From Amanita rubescens (Eukaryota > Basidiomycota > Agaricomycetes > Agaricales > Amanitaceae): a DNA stretch of 64,000 nt. The DNA lies in assembly GCA_015039365.1 (NCBI GenBank), contig WION01000005.1:1054001-1118000 (forward strand), read 5' to 3'. Both the position numbers and the translations under genes were made by a program. How positions within the stretch are numbered: position 1 is the first letter of the stretch; each line of letters begins with the position of its first letter. The notes beneath the pieces were generated by a model. The model was not told where the DNA came from. It searched no databases and saw nothing but the letters and a program-made list of their open reading frames with translations. Positions 33,617 through 43,604 of this stretch are shown piece by piece.

Positions 33617-35862
33617 TTAAAGCTTACTCCTGACATTCTCCCGAGATATGCTTTTTTCATATCTTTCCTGTAACTCCCTCCTCAAAACCTTTCCAGTTGG
33701 TGATTTAGGTATCTACATCACAACGTTAATCCACCAACAAAAAAGCGAGCGCGGCTACTTGCCTCTGTCACGACTTCGATGCCGCCCCTTAGCCACTTGT
33801 ACTTGCTTAGATTCTCCCGCTGCCAACCGTCTAACGCCTTCACCACCCTATCCGCGCCCAGATTCTTCCCCTCGGGACTAAGAACGATCCACGCTCTTGG
33901 AACCTTCTCGTCGGACGTCCGGCCTCCAGAAACACCCGCAACTGCAATATCTTGTATAAGCTTTTGCGGATGTGCAAGGAGCACGTTTTCGATTTCAACA
34001 GGGGAAACCTGAACTCCAGAAACTTTGAGGGTATCCTGATTTCGAAAGGTACTTTTAAACTTTGAAGAAGGAGAAAGGGAGAGGGAGAGCGTACCTTTGC
34101 TCGATCTGCAAAACTGCGTAATATAGAGTCCAATGGTCAGCCACTTTGCTCCAACCAAGGAAAAAAACGAACTCCTTACTAAAAATATCCGTCCTCGTCC
34201 ACCCAAAATTTATCACCCGTCTTCAACCATCCATCGACGAACGTTTCTTTCGTCGCTTGCTCATTATTCCAGTACCCCAGGGCGACGTTGCCTCCTCTAA
34301 GCCACAAATTCCCAACCTGGTTTAGGACGGCGGGTGTCCCGTGGGGCGTTCCGCCGTCTTCCACGATTATGCGTGCTTCCATCCCTGGTGTGAGGGTGCC
34401 TATCGTCCCACGTTTAGGTCTACCTTCTCCCGTGAGCATCTCGTTAACAGGTCGACGCAGCGCGCTTAAAGTCTGCGAAAGTAGACAAGGCGACTTAGGT
34501 GGGCGCGAAAATGTTGAAGGAGGACGGACTTACGCATTCTGACATTCCGTAACCTAAGTACGTTGAGAGAGGAGTGTCGTCAATGATTAACGGCGAACGC
34601 ACCTTCGTTAAACTTAGCTTGTACAGGAGTGAGAGCGGTCAGTTGGTCTTTAAGTTCTGGAGGGAGATAGGCTGCGCCGCTGATTAGTTCAGCGACAGAG
34701 CTCAAATCTGTGCTTGAGGTCTTCGGGTCATGCACAAGTTGATGTACGATGGAAGGTACAAGTGTAAGATGAGTTATTCTGTATCTGATTATATTTGTGT
34801 AAGTAACTCTGAGGTTGTGGCTATAGCGTGGAACGTACTTGGGAATAAGAGATAAAGCCATATCCAGGTCCCATGATGGCATAACGATCAGAGTCGCAGG
34901 TATCAGGAGCGATCTGAAGCAGTAGTAAAAGAGGCCATAGCAGTGGTGTATCGGGAGAAATGCTAGGCATCGCGTCATGCCGTCCGGGGCCTTTTTCTAG
35001 GCCCAGTTAATTACAGGCCGGGCCTTGGTTGACCCAAAAATACTCACCGTGTAAATATTATTTGCCAATGCAGCCTTCGCTACTATAATAAACTGATTAA
35101 TAACAAAATTAATATTTCCATGTGATATCATCACGGCTTTCAACAAATGCGTCAGTAAATAGGGCCTAGGGTTTTATTTATAAGTACCTTTCGGCAAGCC
35201 GGTCGTGCCGCTGGAAAAGACAAGATACGCTAACGTATCTTTACGAGCGGGCCGCACCGGGATGATATCAGCATTTCTCGTCCGCGTTTCGTCGATCAGC
35301 TGGGAAAAGCTCCGTCTGTTCGATAGTATGGGACTGGACAAGATAAATATTTTTTGGGGGGAGATCCCGAGTTCTTTCGCCACAGGAAGCAGGCTAGAGA
35401 GAAGTTTTTCATCGACGAAGAGGCAAGTTGCGTTTGATAACCTGAGTGCATTTTTGAGTTCAAAAGGTTTCGGGAGTGCTGAGATCAGAGCGAAAGGGGT
35501 GGCGATGTACAGGCAAGCGTGGATCAGGGTGATGTAGTCCTGTTCGTGCGCGACTAAGCTACGAGTTCCATGGAAAAATAACACTGATTGCTCACCAAGC
35601 AATTGTGACTTATAATTCCGACAATATCCCCATTTTCTGGGGAAAGTCCCAGCCCTCCTTGAGAGACTGGTGCTCCCAGAGCTGTAGCGGCGTATTGAAC
35701 GCGTTCCGCAAATTCGTGGAATGTGCGTGTCTTTCCGGTCGGGGCGTCAATGTGAAGTGTGAAGTCGGGCCATTCCGCTTGGTCTGGTCGACGCAGGAGG
35801 GTGTAGTGGGCATTGGTTTCCGACAGAGGTGGAATTTCCGGATACACGGATTGGATATGCAT
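33617..35862 (-). CDS. 4-coumarate-CoA-ligase-like acyl-CoA synthetase, peroxisomal (copy 1)
   Basis: The start is at 35862 and the stop at 33617, in about nine exons. ANL-superfamily motifs appear in order: TLAYLVFSSGTTGLPKG (ATP P-loop, around 35200), VMISHGN, FLPIHHCYGLFYY, GYGMSE, WLKTGDKFWVDEDGYF, RAKDTLKVSGVQVSPVEIE and the catalytic lysine motif IPKSPTGKVLRREL. The last residues are SKL, a canonical type 1 peroxisomal targeting signal. The reaction class is ATP-dependent adenylation of a carboxylic acid and transfer to CoA; the substrate (phenylpropanoid, medium-chain or other acid) is not predictable. A close paralogue lies at 43605-45848 and a relic at 39430-39730. Exon ends were set by frame and motif continuity, not all checked individually. 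Confidence 0.85.
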
Positions 35863-36985
35863 GGCGTGGTTAGTTGAAGCTGACGAGGGAGGGACGTAAG
35901 CTGCCAGAAAAATCCTTAGCGATAGGCTTTAAATATCAAAATTTCGAGTGCAAAGGTTTAACAAGCCATTGTGGAACGCTCTGGCTCCTGGGAGCAAAAG
36001 AAGGATACCGGCTACTCTGAATGCCGGTGATTAGCGTTTTTCGACAGATTATGATCCTGATCCTTGTGGTGGGGTGAGGTAATAGACGCGCGAGTACCTG
36101 TAAGCGGTCCGGGTTTCTCCAAGGCTTTAAGCGATTGTGAAGATACAATTATATGGTGAATATAGTTAGGATTTCATCGACTTGTCTATGTGACAAAATG
36201 TTGGGACTACGCCACTGGGCGTGACGCGTGACGCGTGAGAACTGGACCGTCCACATGCTAGTAGGACTCCGTTCCTGTTATCTCGTTCTTAGCTGCATTA
36301 ATATGCGACCTATGCTGTACGTGCGAAAGTCGATGCGGACGCCCCCTCTTCCTCTCCAACATTCTGCGCTCCCCCCTAGCTGTGTTCATACCCCGGAATC
36401 CTAATGGTAGATAGCAAGTTGTCAACGCGCGTGAATACACAAGGGAACAGAAGCAAAGCTTACTTTCATTGGTATCATGTCTCAGAATAAAAGAGATGAC
36501 AATCCCGTTCAGTCAGTACAAGTAGCGTGCCAGGAGCCATACGGGCTCATGAATCATACATATTACCTGAGACCTGCCCAATCGCGAAGCTGATGGACAG
36601 TAACCGTAACTTGCCCTGCATATAAACGAAGCCATGGAGAGCACTTGGGAGAAGAGGGTTGTGATAGACTCTGTTTCGCGGACCGAGGAAGAATAAGCGA
36701 TGAAAGAGTTGGGTCCGAACGCGCATGGACCCACATCGACTCCTGATGAGGGATGGCGGTAAAGCTTGAAGCGTGAAGGAGGGGATGGCGATGAGGGATA
36801 AGATTATAAGCAATAAGCAAGCTAAGCGCGGCGCGTGGATTTGGAAGTGGCAATGCGCGTCCGATCTCCATCATCCTGGCCAGGCACGGCGCGTTCCCGG
36901 AGTTTCCCGGTCCCGCAACATGATTCTCGGTACCAACGCTCCGCATCACACCACCGCTGCGCTGCCATCATGCTGAACAAAAAAG
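35863..36985. other. Intergenic between divergent cluster genes
   Basis: About 1.1 kb. It holds the ligase promoter and the upstream region of the dead secreted-protein copy. Frames present are short and without recognisable product. Confidence 0.5.
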
Positions 36986-37080
36986 TATAAATCCGCGCTT
37001 TCCTCCCCTACACCCCAGAGCTGGTCTCTGTTCTGCCTATTGTCCACCTTGTGAGTAATTCAATGCGCATTCTGCCCCCA
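36986..37080 (+). promoter_or_regulatory. Conserved TATA / start / 5'UTR-intron module, copy 0
   Basis: TATAAATC at about 36987, the element CCCAGAGCTGGTCTC near 37013 and a donor-like GTGAGTAATTC near 37050 match the same three elements, in order and spacing, upstream of the intact paralogues at 40831 and 42278. Confidence 0.55.
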
Positions 37081-37750
37081 ACTAACGTGTCAAGGATATA
37101 TCCACGTGTTACTTTTCCTCAGCGCTCCTGGGTTGGCGGCCCCCGTTGATTTTTCCAAGCGTGATTACCGGCCGCCAAAAACAACCTTCGCTTCCCGAGA
37201 GTGGTTACATCCGCTGGTTACATGTACCGCCTACCTGAAACAGACGTAAGCGCTCAACTTATTTTTGAAAGATCCGCTTGTCCCTTACTTATATCACCCA
37301 GCCAAAGATACCATGGTAGTTCGGGGGCGGAATAGTTTGATAGAGCTCAGTAAATTGCCAAATGAACCTCGGCCAGGGCCTATGGACGCTGGACTCAAAC
37401 CTGTCGACTTTGAAAACTCTGAAAAAGTAGCGCATCTCGGAGGTTAGTGCTTCCGTTTCCAACTGTCAGTGATCCACTGCAATTTTTCAAAGGACTCACG
37501 CGTACCACCGAACTTTACAGGGTGAAATTGGATTGTAAAAAACTGGTTTACGTCAAAATACGACCCGGAAACGGATTCAAAGAAACGCTTCGACGCCATC
37601 AGCTTCGCGTTAAAGCCATAAATAAAAATTGAGCTGCTAGAGGTGTCCACGCTATCCGAGATTAATGGCTTCTGGTACAATCTAATCGTACCCTTGTCTG
37701 GTTTGGACGGTGCCTCGTCGTCGTGAGTACGCCATCTGACCTCAAATAAA
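37060..37750 (+). pseudogene. Degenerate copy of the two-module secreted protein family
   Basis: This segment aligns with the intact genes at 40831 and 42278. Matching pieces are the signal-peptide remnant (LLFLSAPGLAAPV), a segment ending YMYRLPETD before a GTAAGC donor, the module-1 exon (VVRGRNSLIELSKLP), the intron word CCAACTGTCAGTGATC, and ELLEVSTLSEINGFWY from exon 3. It is broken: no in-frame ATG before the signal peptide, a stop where the paralogues have Trp-Trp, and a frameshift near the AAATAAAAATTG stretch at about 37620. Its promoter elements are still present. Confidence 0.65.
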
Positions 37751-38532
37751 AACATTTTCAAGTCATATATTTGCCATTACTTAAAGCGAGCGAAATTAGT
37801 TCAAAAGGACAATGCCGTTTTCCTGATGTGCACGAGGCTTGCCGAAAATAATAATTTCGGCTATCCGCCCCTGTTTCGGACGAGCCGAAACAATCGTGAA
37901 AACGTCGACTTTCCGGTGTGAAAGGATTTTTTTTGTTGGCCACTGTCCAACAATTTCGATGACGACTAAGTGCCGTACACCAGTGTTCAGTGCAATTTTT
38001 TTCCCTAATAAGGGCTGGTAAGTCGTCCCCCGGAATATCTGAGATGTTTAAAAAGAGCCTACATTTATTCATGAACCCGTTCTCCCGCAACACAGGCCAC
38101 AACAAAAGTCAGCTAGAGTTGCAAAATTTGATCTGCCTTAGTTTCGACAAGGCAAACTTGCGCGAAAATTGCATCGCTAGGTCCGTAATAGTACCGACAT
38201 AAATTTTCGGATGCGCTCAAGAAGCTGATGCACCATCTGCCACCTTTCATATGCCGGGGCGGCCGTGCTTCATGAAACCCAAACGCCAGTCCCAAATTTT
38301 CAAAGAGGTCCCAGGGCCAACGAGATATTGATATTAGGAGGCTAACTTACGTGCCAGGTGACGATGCCGCTCGTCTTGGCAAGAGTTCTTTGCGCATTAG
38401 AACGGGTTCCTAGAGCGTTTTTCTTTTCAAGAGCGCTCCGCAAATTCTCGCGAACTCGAATCCGCTAAGCCAATTTTGGCATTATTCCACGTCGATCCGG
38501 CATATCTCACCGGTGGATCCGAACCATTTCTC

Positions 38533-38540
38533 TATAAAAG
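38533..38540 (+). promoter_or_regulatory. TATA box of secreted beta-trefoil gene
   Basis: TATAAAAG lies 53 bp upstream of the ATG at 38593, in the usual position for a compact fungal promoter. Confidence 0.6.
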
Positions 38541-38592
38541 CTTGGATAAAATCTTAACATATGGTCGACTCTCCACTTCAGTCTGTATCACG

Positions 38593-39180
38593 ATGCGCTT
38601 TACCCTCATTGTCACCGCCCTCGCTGGCATCGCCGCGTTTGCCAACGCTCAACGTCAACAGTCACCTATTCCTGGAACGCACTTCATCGTCAACAGTGTT
38701 CCCTCTCCGGCTGGAGATAGACTGGCCGCTACCTTTCAGGATGGACAAAAAGATGTAACAGTTACCCCTTTGACCGGTTCAGAAGCTCAACGTGTATGTT
38801 TTTGATTTTCAATATCTTTTAGGGTATATCTGAACCGTCGCATTTGCAGTGGATCATATCGGATGCCGACACGAATGGCGCACAGTTTATAATTTCCGTT
38901 ACCGCTCAGAGCGAGGCTGCTGCTGCGGGTGACAACGCTGTCATTGTTCTCCCCAAGAACACCTTCGCCTGGACTATTCGCAACCTTACCAGTGAATATT
39001 TTACGTAAGTTTACTGGCGTGGTAGAACACAACCCCAATCTGATGACGACCTTCCGCATTGAGAGTTCCAATTCACAGTTCTGGGGTCTTGATAATCCAG
39101 ATGATAATGCAAATGTCGACCTTGGACCTAGTACTGGGAGCCAGACACAGAACTGGGTTCTCGACCTGCTAGAGTACTAG
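38593..39180 (+). CDS. Small secreted beta-trefoil-like protein
   Basis: Three exons (38593-38793, 38850-39004, 39066-39180) encode 156 residues. The first 19 residues (MRFTLIVTALAGIAAFANA) are a clear signal peptide. The mature part has three spaced aromatic strands, QRWIISD, FAWTIRN and QNWVLDLLEY, fitting the Q-x-W-like triplet of beta-trefoil lectins and inhibitors (ricin-B/CCL2-like or mycocypin-like). No catalytic residues are evident. Expected role: an extracellular carbohydrate-binding or inhibitory protein; the ligand is unknown. The third exon start at 39066 keeps the frame. It sits inside the ligase/secreted-protein cluster. Confidence 0.75.
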
Positions 39181-39429
39181 ATAGATAATATAAACTTGTG
39201 AGTAAGATAACCCGACATTGTTGCTGAGCTTCGCTGATGTATTCAACTTTCGATGATACTGAAAGATTGTCCCTGCGATTATCATTATCACAACCAGTGG
39301 GCAAGGTTTTCGTCAGGATAACGCGACAACTCCAAGATAGACAGCCCGAGATCACCGTTCCATCAATGGGTGTATTCTAAATAAGTACGATGAATAAGTC
39401 GACCCGTCCGTGCGACGAACGACTTTTAA

Positions 39430-39730
39430 AGATACAACCCACCACCCAAAACTTCCCCAGCTCAAAGCTTGCTTTTTCTTAACCTTCTTCCGCCCCAAGC
39501 TACTTCATACTTGTCTAGCCGAACTGGAATAACGTCGCGTTCTTAAATCTGCGTTTCGTCGACGAGCCGGAGATGCTCTGCCGGCCTGATACGTTGCCTG
39601 ACATGATGAGTACCTGTTTGGAGAAGATCCCGAGGAGAGGAGTTTTTCATCGACGGAAAGCCAATGTGCTTTTGAAAGAATGTTTGAAGTTGAAAAAGGG
39701 AACGCACCGAGCGGAAAAAAACTCGAAACT
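39430..39730 (-). pseudogene. Relic of a third acyl-CoA ligase copy, internally deleted
   Basis: Bases 39430-39510 match the 3' end of the ligase at 43605, including the SKL codons and the region after them. Bases 39540-39720 match the same gene about 1.6 kb further on, around the segment upstream of the ATP P-loop (GCCTGACATGATGAGTA, TTTTCATCGACG, AAAGCCAAT). Everything between is missing, so a large internal deletion has joined the C-terminal coding end to the middle of the gene. Frame is not maintained. Confidence 0.75.
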
Positions 39731-40497
39731 CGCGTCGCGCCTTCATGTCATCGATCTCGTGTCCTTTTCCCGAGCATAACACCTAGTTTACATCTGCCAT
39801 GCTCTCCCCAGGGTGTTGCTCCCTCAGGCTGTCTAGAGTGCGAGGAAAACAAGATGGAGTACTGGCCAACTAATCACGCTGCTGTGCCCTAAGATTGCCG
39901 TCCCATCAAGGAGAAAACTCCACCTTGCGTTGGCCGGGCACTCCAGATTGGTAAAAGCTAGGGTAGCAAATGCCTAGCCCTTGTAGTAGAGTGAACAAAG
40001 CGCTCCTGCACTCATAACTGGTCTTGGTACATTTCGCAGAGCTTCCAGTGATTGCAGTCGTATGTTGCCAGACCTGTAGAGCGTTGATACAGCATTGCGG
40101 CCCCTACCACTATACGTGACTTGTCTACTGACTTCATGCTGTGATACGGACGGTCTCCCGCATAAAGGAGGCGGCGGTGGCGCGGCTGCGCTATTCGACT
40201 GGGATGAAGTGGGTGACTGTGGACGTGGATCCGTCAGTTGGTTTATTGCTATATCGGGAAAGGGCGCTTAGCAAGCAAACCTGTCTCAGGTTCATCATCA
40301 CATAATAGCACGCAGCAACACACAGCTCTAGCACGTAGACAGCCGTTCCGTCAAAGGGTTAATGGGCCAAATGTGCGACTATGGTGCGGATGCAAGCGCT
40401 AGGTGCGCTAGGTATGTAAATGGTTTGGATTATATTGTTTTTACGTGCCGAAGAAGGACGCGGTAACTGAGCAATAGGCAAATCGTGCTCAACGTTT
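39731..40497. other. Intergenic, nothing recognised
   Basis: Short frames only. Upstream flank of the tandemly duplicated secreted-protein unit. Confidence 0.5.
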
Positions 40498-40704
40498 ATC
40501 AGCGATCAAAAGTAGGCAGGTACGGGAGGGTACGGGCCTACGATCTCCTATGATGCATTGATATCGGCAATTACTCGTCTGATTCAGAATACCAAAATGG
40601 GATGGAAGCTGAAGCGCTGATGGAAGATTGTTTTATCGCGCGCCGGAAACGCCGACCAGGGACAGGATCCATCGTTAGGCTGCGGCACGTGCTGAACAGA
40701 CAAC

Positions 40705-40830
40705 ATATATATCTGCGATCATTTCCCCCCACATCCTAGAGCCGGTCTCTCTTGTCTAAACGCCTGTGGTGAGTAATTTAGTATATATCCCACCTTCAAT
40801 AGCCGACGCTATCTTTCAAGGTCATTAATT
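40705..40830 (+). promoter_or_regulatory. Promoter and 5'UTR intron of secreted gene A
   Basis: A TATATATA box near 40706 is followed by CCTAGAGCCGGTCTCTC near 40735 and a probable 5'UTR intron (GTGAGTAATTTAG ... TTTCAAG) that ends just before the ATG at 40831. The layout is shared with copies 0 and B. Confidence 0.6.
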
Positions 40831-41913
40831 ATGTTGTTCTTCCAATTACATGCTCTGCTTTTCCTCATATTATCCATCACCCCTGTGTTCGCGACCCCCA
40901 TTCCTGCTCTGCACGAGGACCGTAATCAAGCGTTGGTTCCCTACTACCCGGGCATCAAATTTTCCATAGCTAGAGGTATAGATCCCATCACCTTGTACCG
41001 CGTAATCGATTCCCATACAGACGTAAGCAAATAACTTCCGAACCGAATTTGTGCGCGTCCAACTCATGTCACATATATAGCCAAAGTTAGCAAACAATGT
41101 TTTGCAACTTGATGACATTCATGGATCCCAACCCGTACTGGTTGCGGAATTGCCCCGAGACCGGCCTTATTCTCTCAAGTGGAGCCGCCGGGCTGTCAAG
41201 TTCTCTGTCCCCGATCAAGTAAGACTCGTCGAAGGCTGGTGGCTTGCGTTTCCGACTGTCAGTGATCAATTGGACAATCTTTCACAGGTCTAACATATAT
41301 TGGCAACATCTGCAGTCTCTCCACGCTGATTTTGATTGTCAAATATTGGTGAACGTTCAATTCAAACAGAATCATTTTGTGGCGAACTTTATCGACTTTA
41401 AACCACATATAGACGGTAAACTACAAGAAGTGTCAAGACTATCCGATATCAAGGGCTATTGGTATCCCCCAACCACAGGCTTCTCTGGGGTAGAGTTCGT
41501 AAGTGATACTCTTACTGCCAAACACCGATGATAGCATCGTACTCAGGTCACGAAGGCGCCAGTAGCCCATCCCGGTAGGGTTGTACAAGTTGTAGACGAT
41601 GAAACGATACATGTATGGGGCACAACTTTAGAGCCTGGCGCTCTGCACTACGATCCGCTTGTCGTGACCATTAAAGAACCTGCTTATCTTGTCCAATTCA
41701 GCGGCTGTTGGATTCGGTATCCACTTGTCAGTGATCTACTGCAATTTGGAAATCCTAAAAGTATCTCACAATTACTGGTAAATCTTTCAGAGGAACATCG
41801 GGATTGAGCAGCGTAGAGAAGTAGTTTGCGTCATACAAGACCACGATAAAGAGTGGAAGGCGTTCCGTGGGACTTGGGAAGTTGATACAAGCAAACCGCC
41901 AACTCCAAACTAG
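40831..41913 (+). CDS. Two-module secreted protein A
   Basis: Exons 40831-41022, 41081-41218, 41316-41498, 41580-41716 and 41793-41913 give 256 residues in one frame. A hydrophobic signal peptide (FFQLHALLFLILS..PVFA) is followed by two modules of about 90 residues. Module 1 (VLQLDDIHGSQPVLVAELP ... then CQILVNVQFKQNHFVANFID) resembles module 2 (VVQVVDDETIHVWGTTLEP ... then REVVCVIQDHDKEWKAFRG), suggesting an internal duplication of a beta-rich domain. I do not recognise the family. Intron 2 contains an open stretch (EGWWLAFPTVSD) homologous to the exon 4/intron 4 junction, so the true exon 2 may run to about 41245 and end at a GTTTCC donor, with exon 3 starting after the AG at 41287. Both versions keep the frame in this copy. 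Function unknown. Confidence 0.68.
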
Positions 41914-42147
41914 TACAATCCTATTGTCCGTGTAAGGTGAGAAAGAATAGAGAAAGTAGTATTGGTCCTTGTGGTAGAGCAAATCGGGCCAGTCTGGGGT
42001 TTTTCATCAGCGATCAAAAGTCATGGATGTGGGCCTATGATGCATTGATATCGGCAATTACTCGTTTGATTCGGAATACCAAGCTCGAAACCATTCGAAC
42101 TCGGCGTTAATTCCATCAATCAATTCGGCGGCGCGTGCCGAACAGAA

Positions 42148-42277
42148 TAAACATATAAATCTGTGATCATTTACCCCACACCCCAGAGCTGGTCTCCTTG
42201 CCTAAGCGCCCGTTGTGAGTAATTCGGTATACATCCCGCCCTCAATCGCTGACGTTGTCTCCCAAGGTTATTCATTT
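42148..42277 (+). promoter_or_regulatory. Promoter and 5'UTR intron of secreted gene B
   Basis: TATAAAT near 42153, CCCCAGAGCTGGTCTCC near 42181 and a GTGAGTAATTCGG donor with acceptor CCCAAG before the ATG at 42278, as in copies 0 and A. Confidence 0.6.
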
Positions 42278-43364
42278 ATGTTGTTCTTCCAGTTACAAGC
42301 TCTGCTTTTCCTCATCTCTAGCATTCCTGTGTTCGCGACCCCCATTCCTGTTGCACCCCATGGTGACAGTCTTTCACACCAGCAGAACATCATCTTTTCC
42401 ATAGCTGAGGGATTAAGTTCTATTACATTGCACCGCCTAATCGATTCCCATACAGACGTAAGCAAACAACTTTCTGGAACCGAATTTGCGCGCATCTAAC
42501 TCATGTCACATAGCCAAAGTTAGCTGACGACGTTTTGGAACTTGAGGAGAAGGGTGGAACTCAATCTGTATGGCTTGCGAAAGTGCCCTTTGACCAACCT
42601 CATTCTCTCGGGTGGAGTCGCCGGGCTGTTAACTTCAGAGTCCCCGCTCAAGTAAGACGCGTCGAAGGCTGGTGGCTTGCGTTCCCAACCGTCAGTGATT
42701 CAATGCAATTGGGCAATCTTTCAAAAGTCTAACGTATATCTGTCAAATTTACAGTTTCCCAATGCTGAGGCTCACAACAAAATCTTGGTTCACGTTCGAT
42801 TCGATCGGGATCGAAATGTTTTTACGGCGAACTCTATCGACTTCAAACCACGCTTAGTAAAAGGTAGTAAATTGGCAGAAGTGGCAAGGCTATCCGATAT
42901 TCAGGGTTACTGGTATGCCGCAACCACTGCGGACATTTCTGAGATGCCCGCGGTAAGTGGAACTCTTATTGTCGAACGATGATAGCGCTGTCTTACTCAC
43001 GCCACATTGAAGGATTCGGATCTAATAGCCGATCACGATTCGATTATACAAGTTGTAAATGACAAAACGATAAAGGCATGGGGCATCACTGGGAATCCTG
43101 GGGTTCAGCACGGCCATACGGACGTCGTGTCGATTAACGAACCCGAATTTCACCGCGTTTTCAGAGGCTGTTGGATTCGGTATCCACTCGTCAGTGATCT
43201 ACTGCAATTTGGAAATGCTAAAAGTATCTCACAATTACCTACTTATCTTGCAGAGGAATATCAACCTTAACCAGCGCAGAGAGGTAGTTTGTGTCAAGTG
43301 GGCTGATGCACGGTGGAAGGCATTCCGCGGGACTTGGGAAGTTGATACAAGCAAGAAAGCCTGA
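42278..43364 (+). CDS. Two-module secreted protein B
   Basis: Exons 42278-42457, 42514-42651, 42755-42952, 43013-43179 and 43256-43364 give 263 residues. It is a paralogue of protein A with the same signal peptide, the same five-exon plan and the same two-module build (VLELEEKGGTQSVWLAKVP; NKILVHVRFDRDRNVFTAN; IIQVVNDKTIKAWGITGNP; RREVVCVKWADARWKAFRG). The C-terminus GTWEVDTSKKA is close to that of A. Unlike in A, the longer exon-2 version would shift the frame here because the corresponding acceptor lacks one G, so the GTAAGA donor model is preferred. Function unknown; secretion is inferred from the signal peptide only. Confidence 0.68.
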
Positions 43365-43604
43365 TCCAATCCCATTGTCGGTGTCAAGTGGGAAAGGCTA
43401 GGGAAAATATAGGAATGTTTGGTCTAGTGATAAGCACAAATTCATAACCGATCTTGCGTCGGGTCGGTCAGGGAATGTTACTGTAACGCGCATTCCCCGC
43501 TCTACAACTGCCTGGGCCGTAGGCGCAGGCATGATGTCAGCCGAATGTATAGGCGGCCCAATAAAAAGGTACAAGAGTCCACCATCGCCCAAGACCTCCC
43601 CGGT

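Larger units (their letters stand above)
40498..43430 (+). repeat. Tandem duplication, two units of about 1.5 kb
   Basis: Unit 1 (about 40498-41990) and unit 2 (about 42006-43430) share the upstream words ATCAGCGATCAAAAGT and TGATGCATTGATATCGGCAA, the promoter, every exon and several intron stretches. Each carries one secreted-protein gene. Confidence 0.8.

Noticed and set aside
37444..37761. 105-codon minus-strand open frame
   Set aside because: It lies antisense to the dead secreted-protein copy, whose plus-strand similarity to two paralogues explains the sequence.
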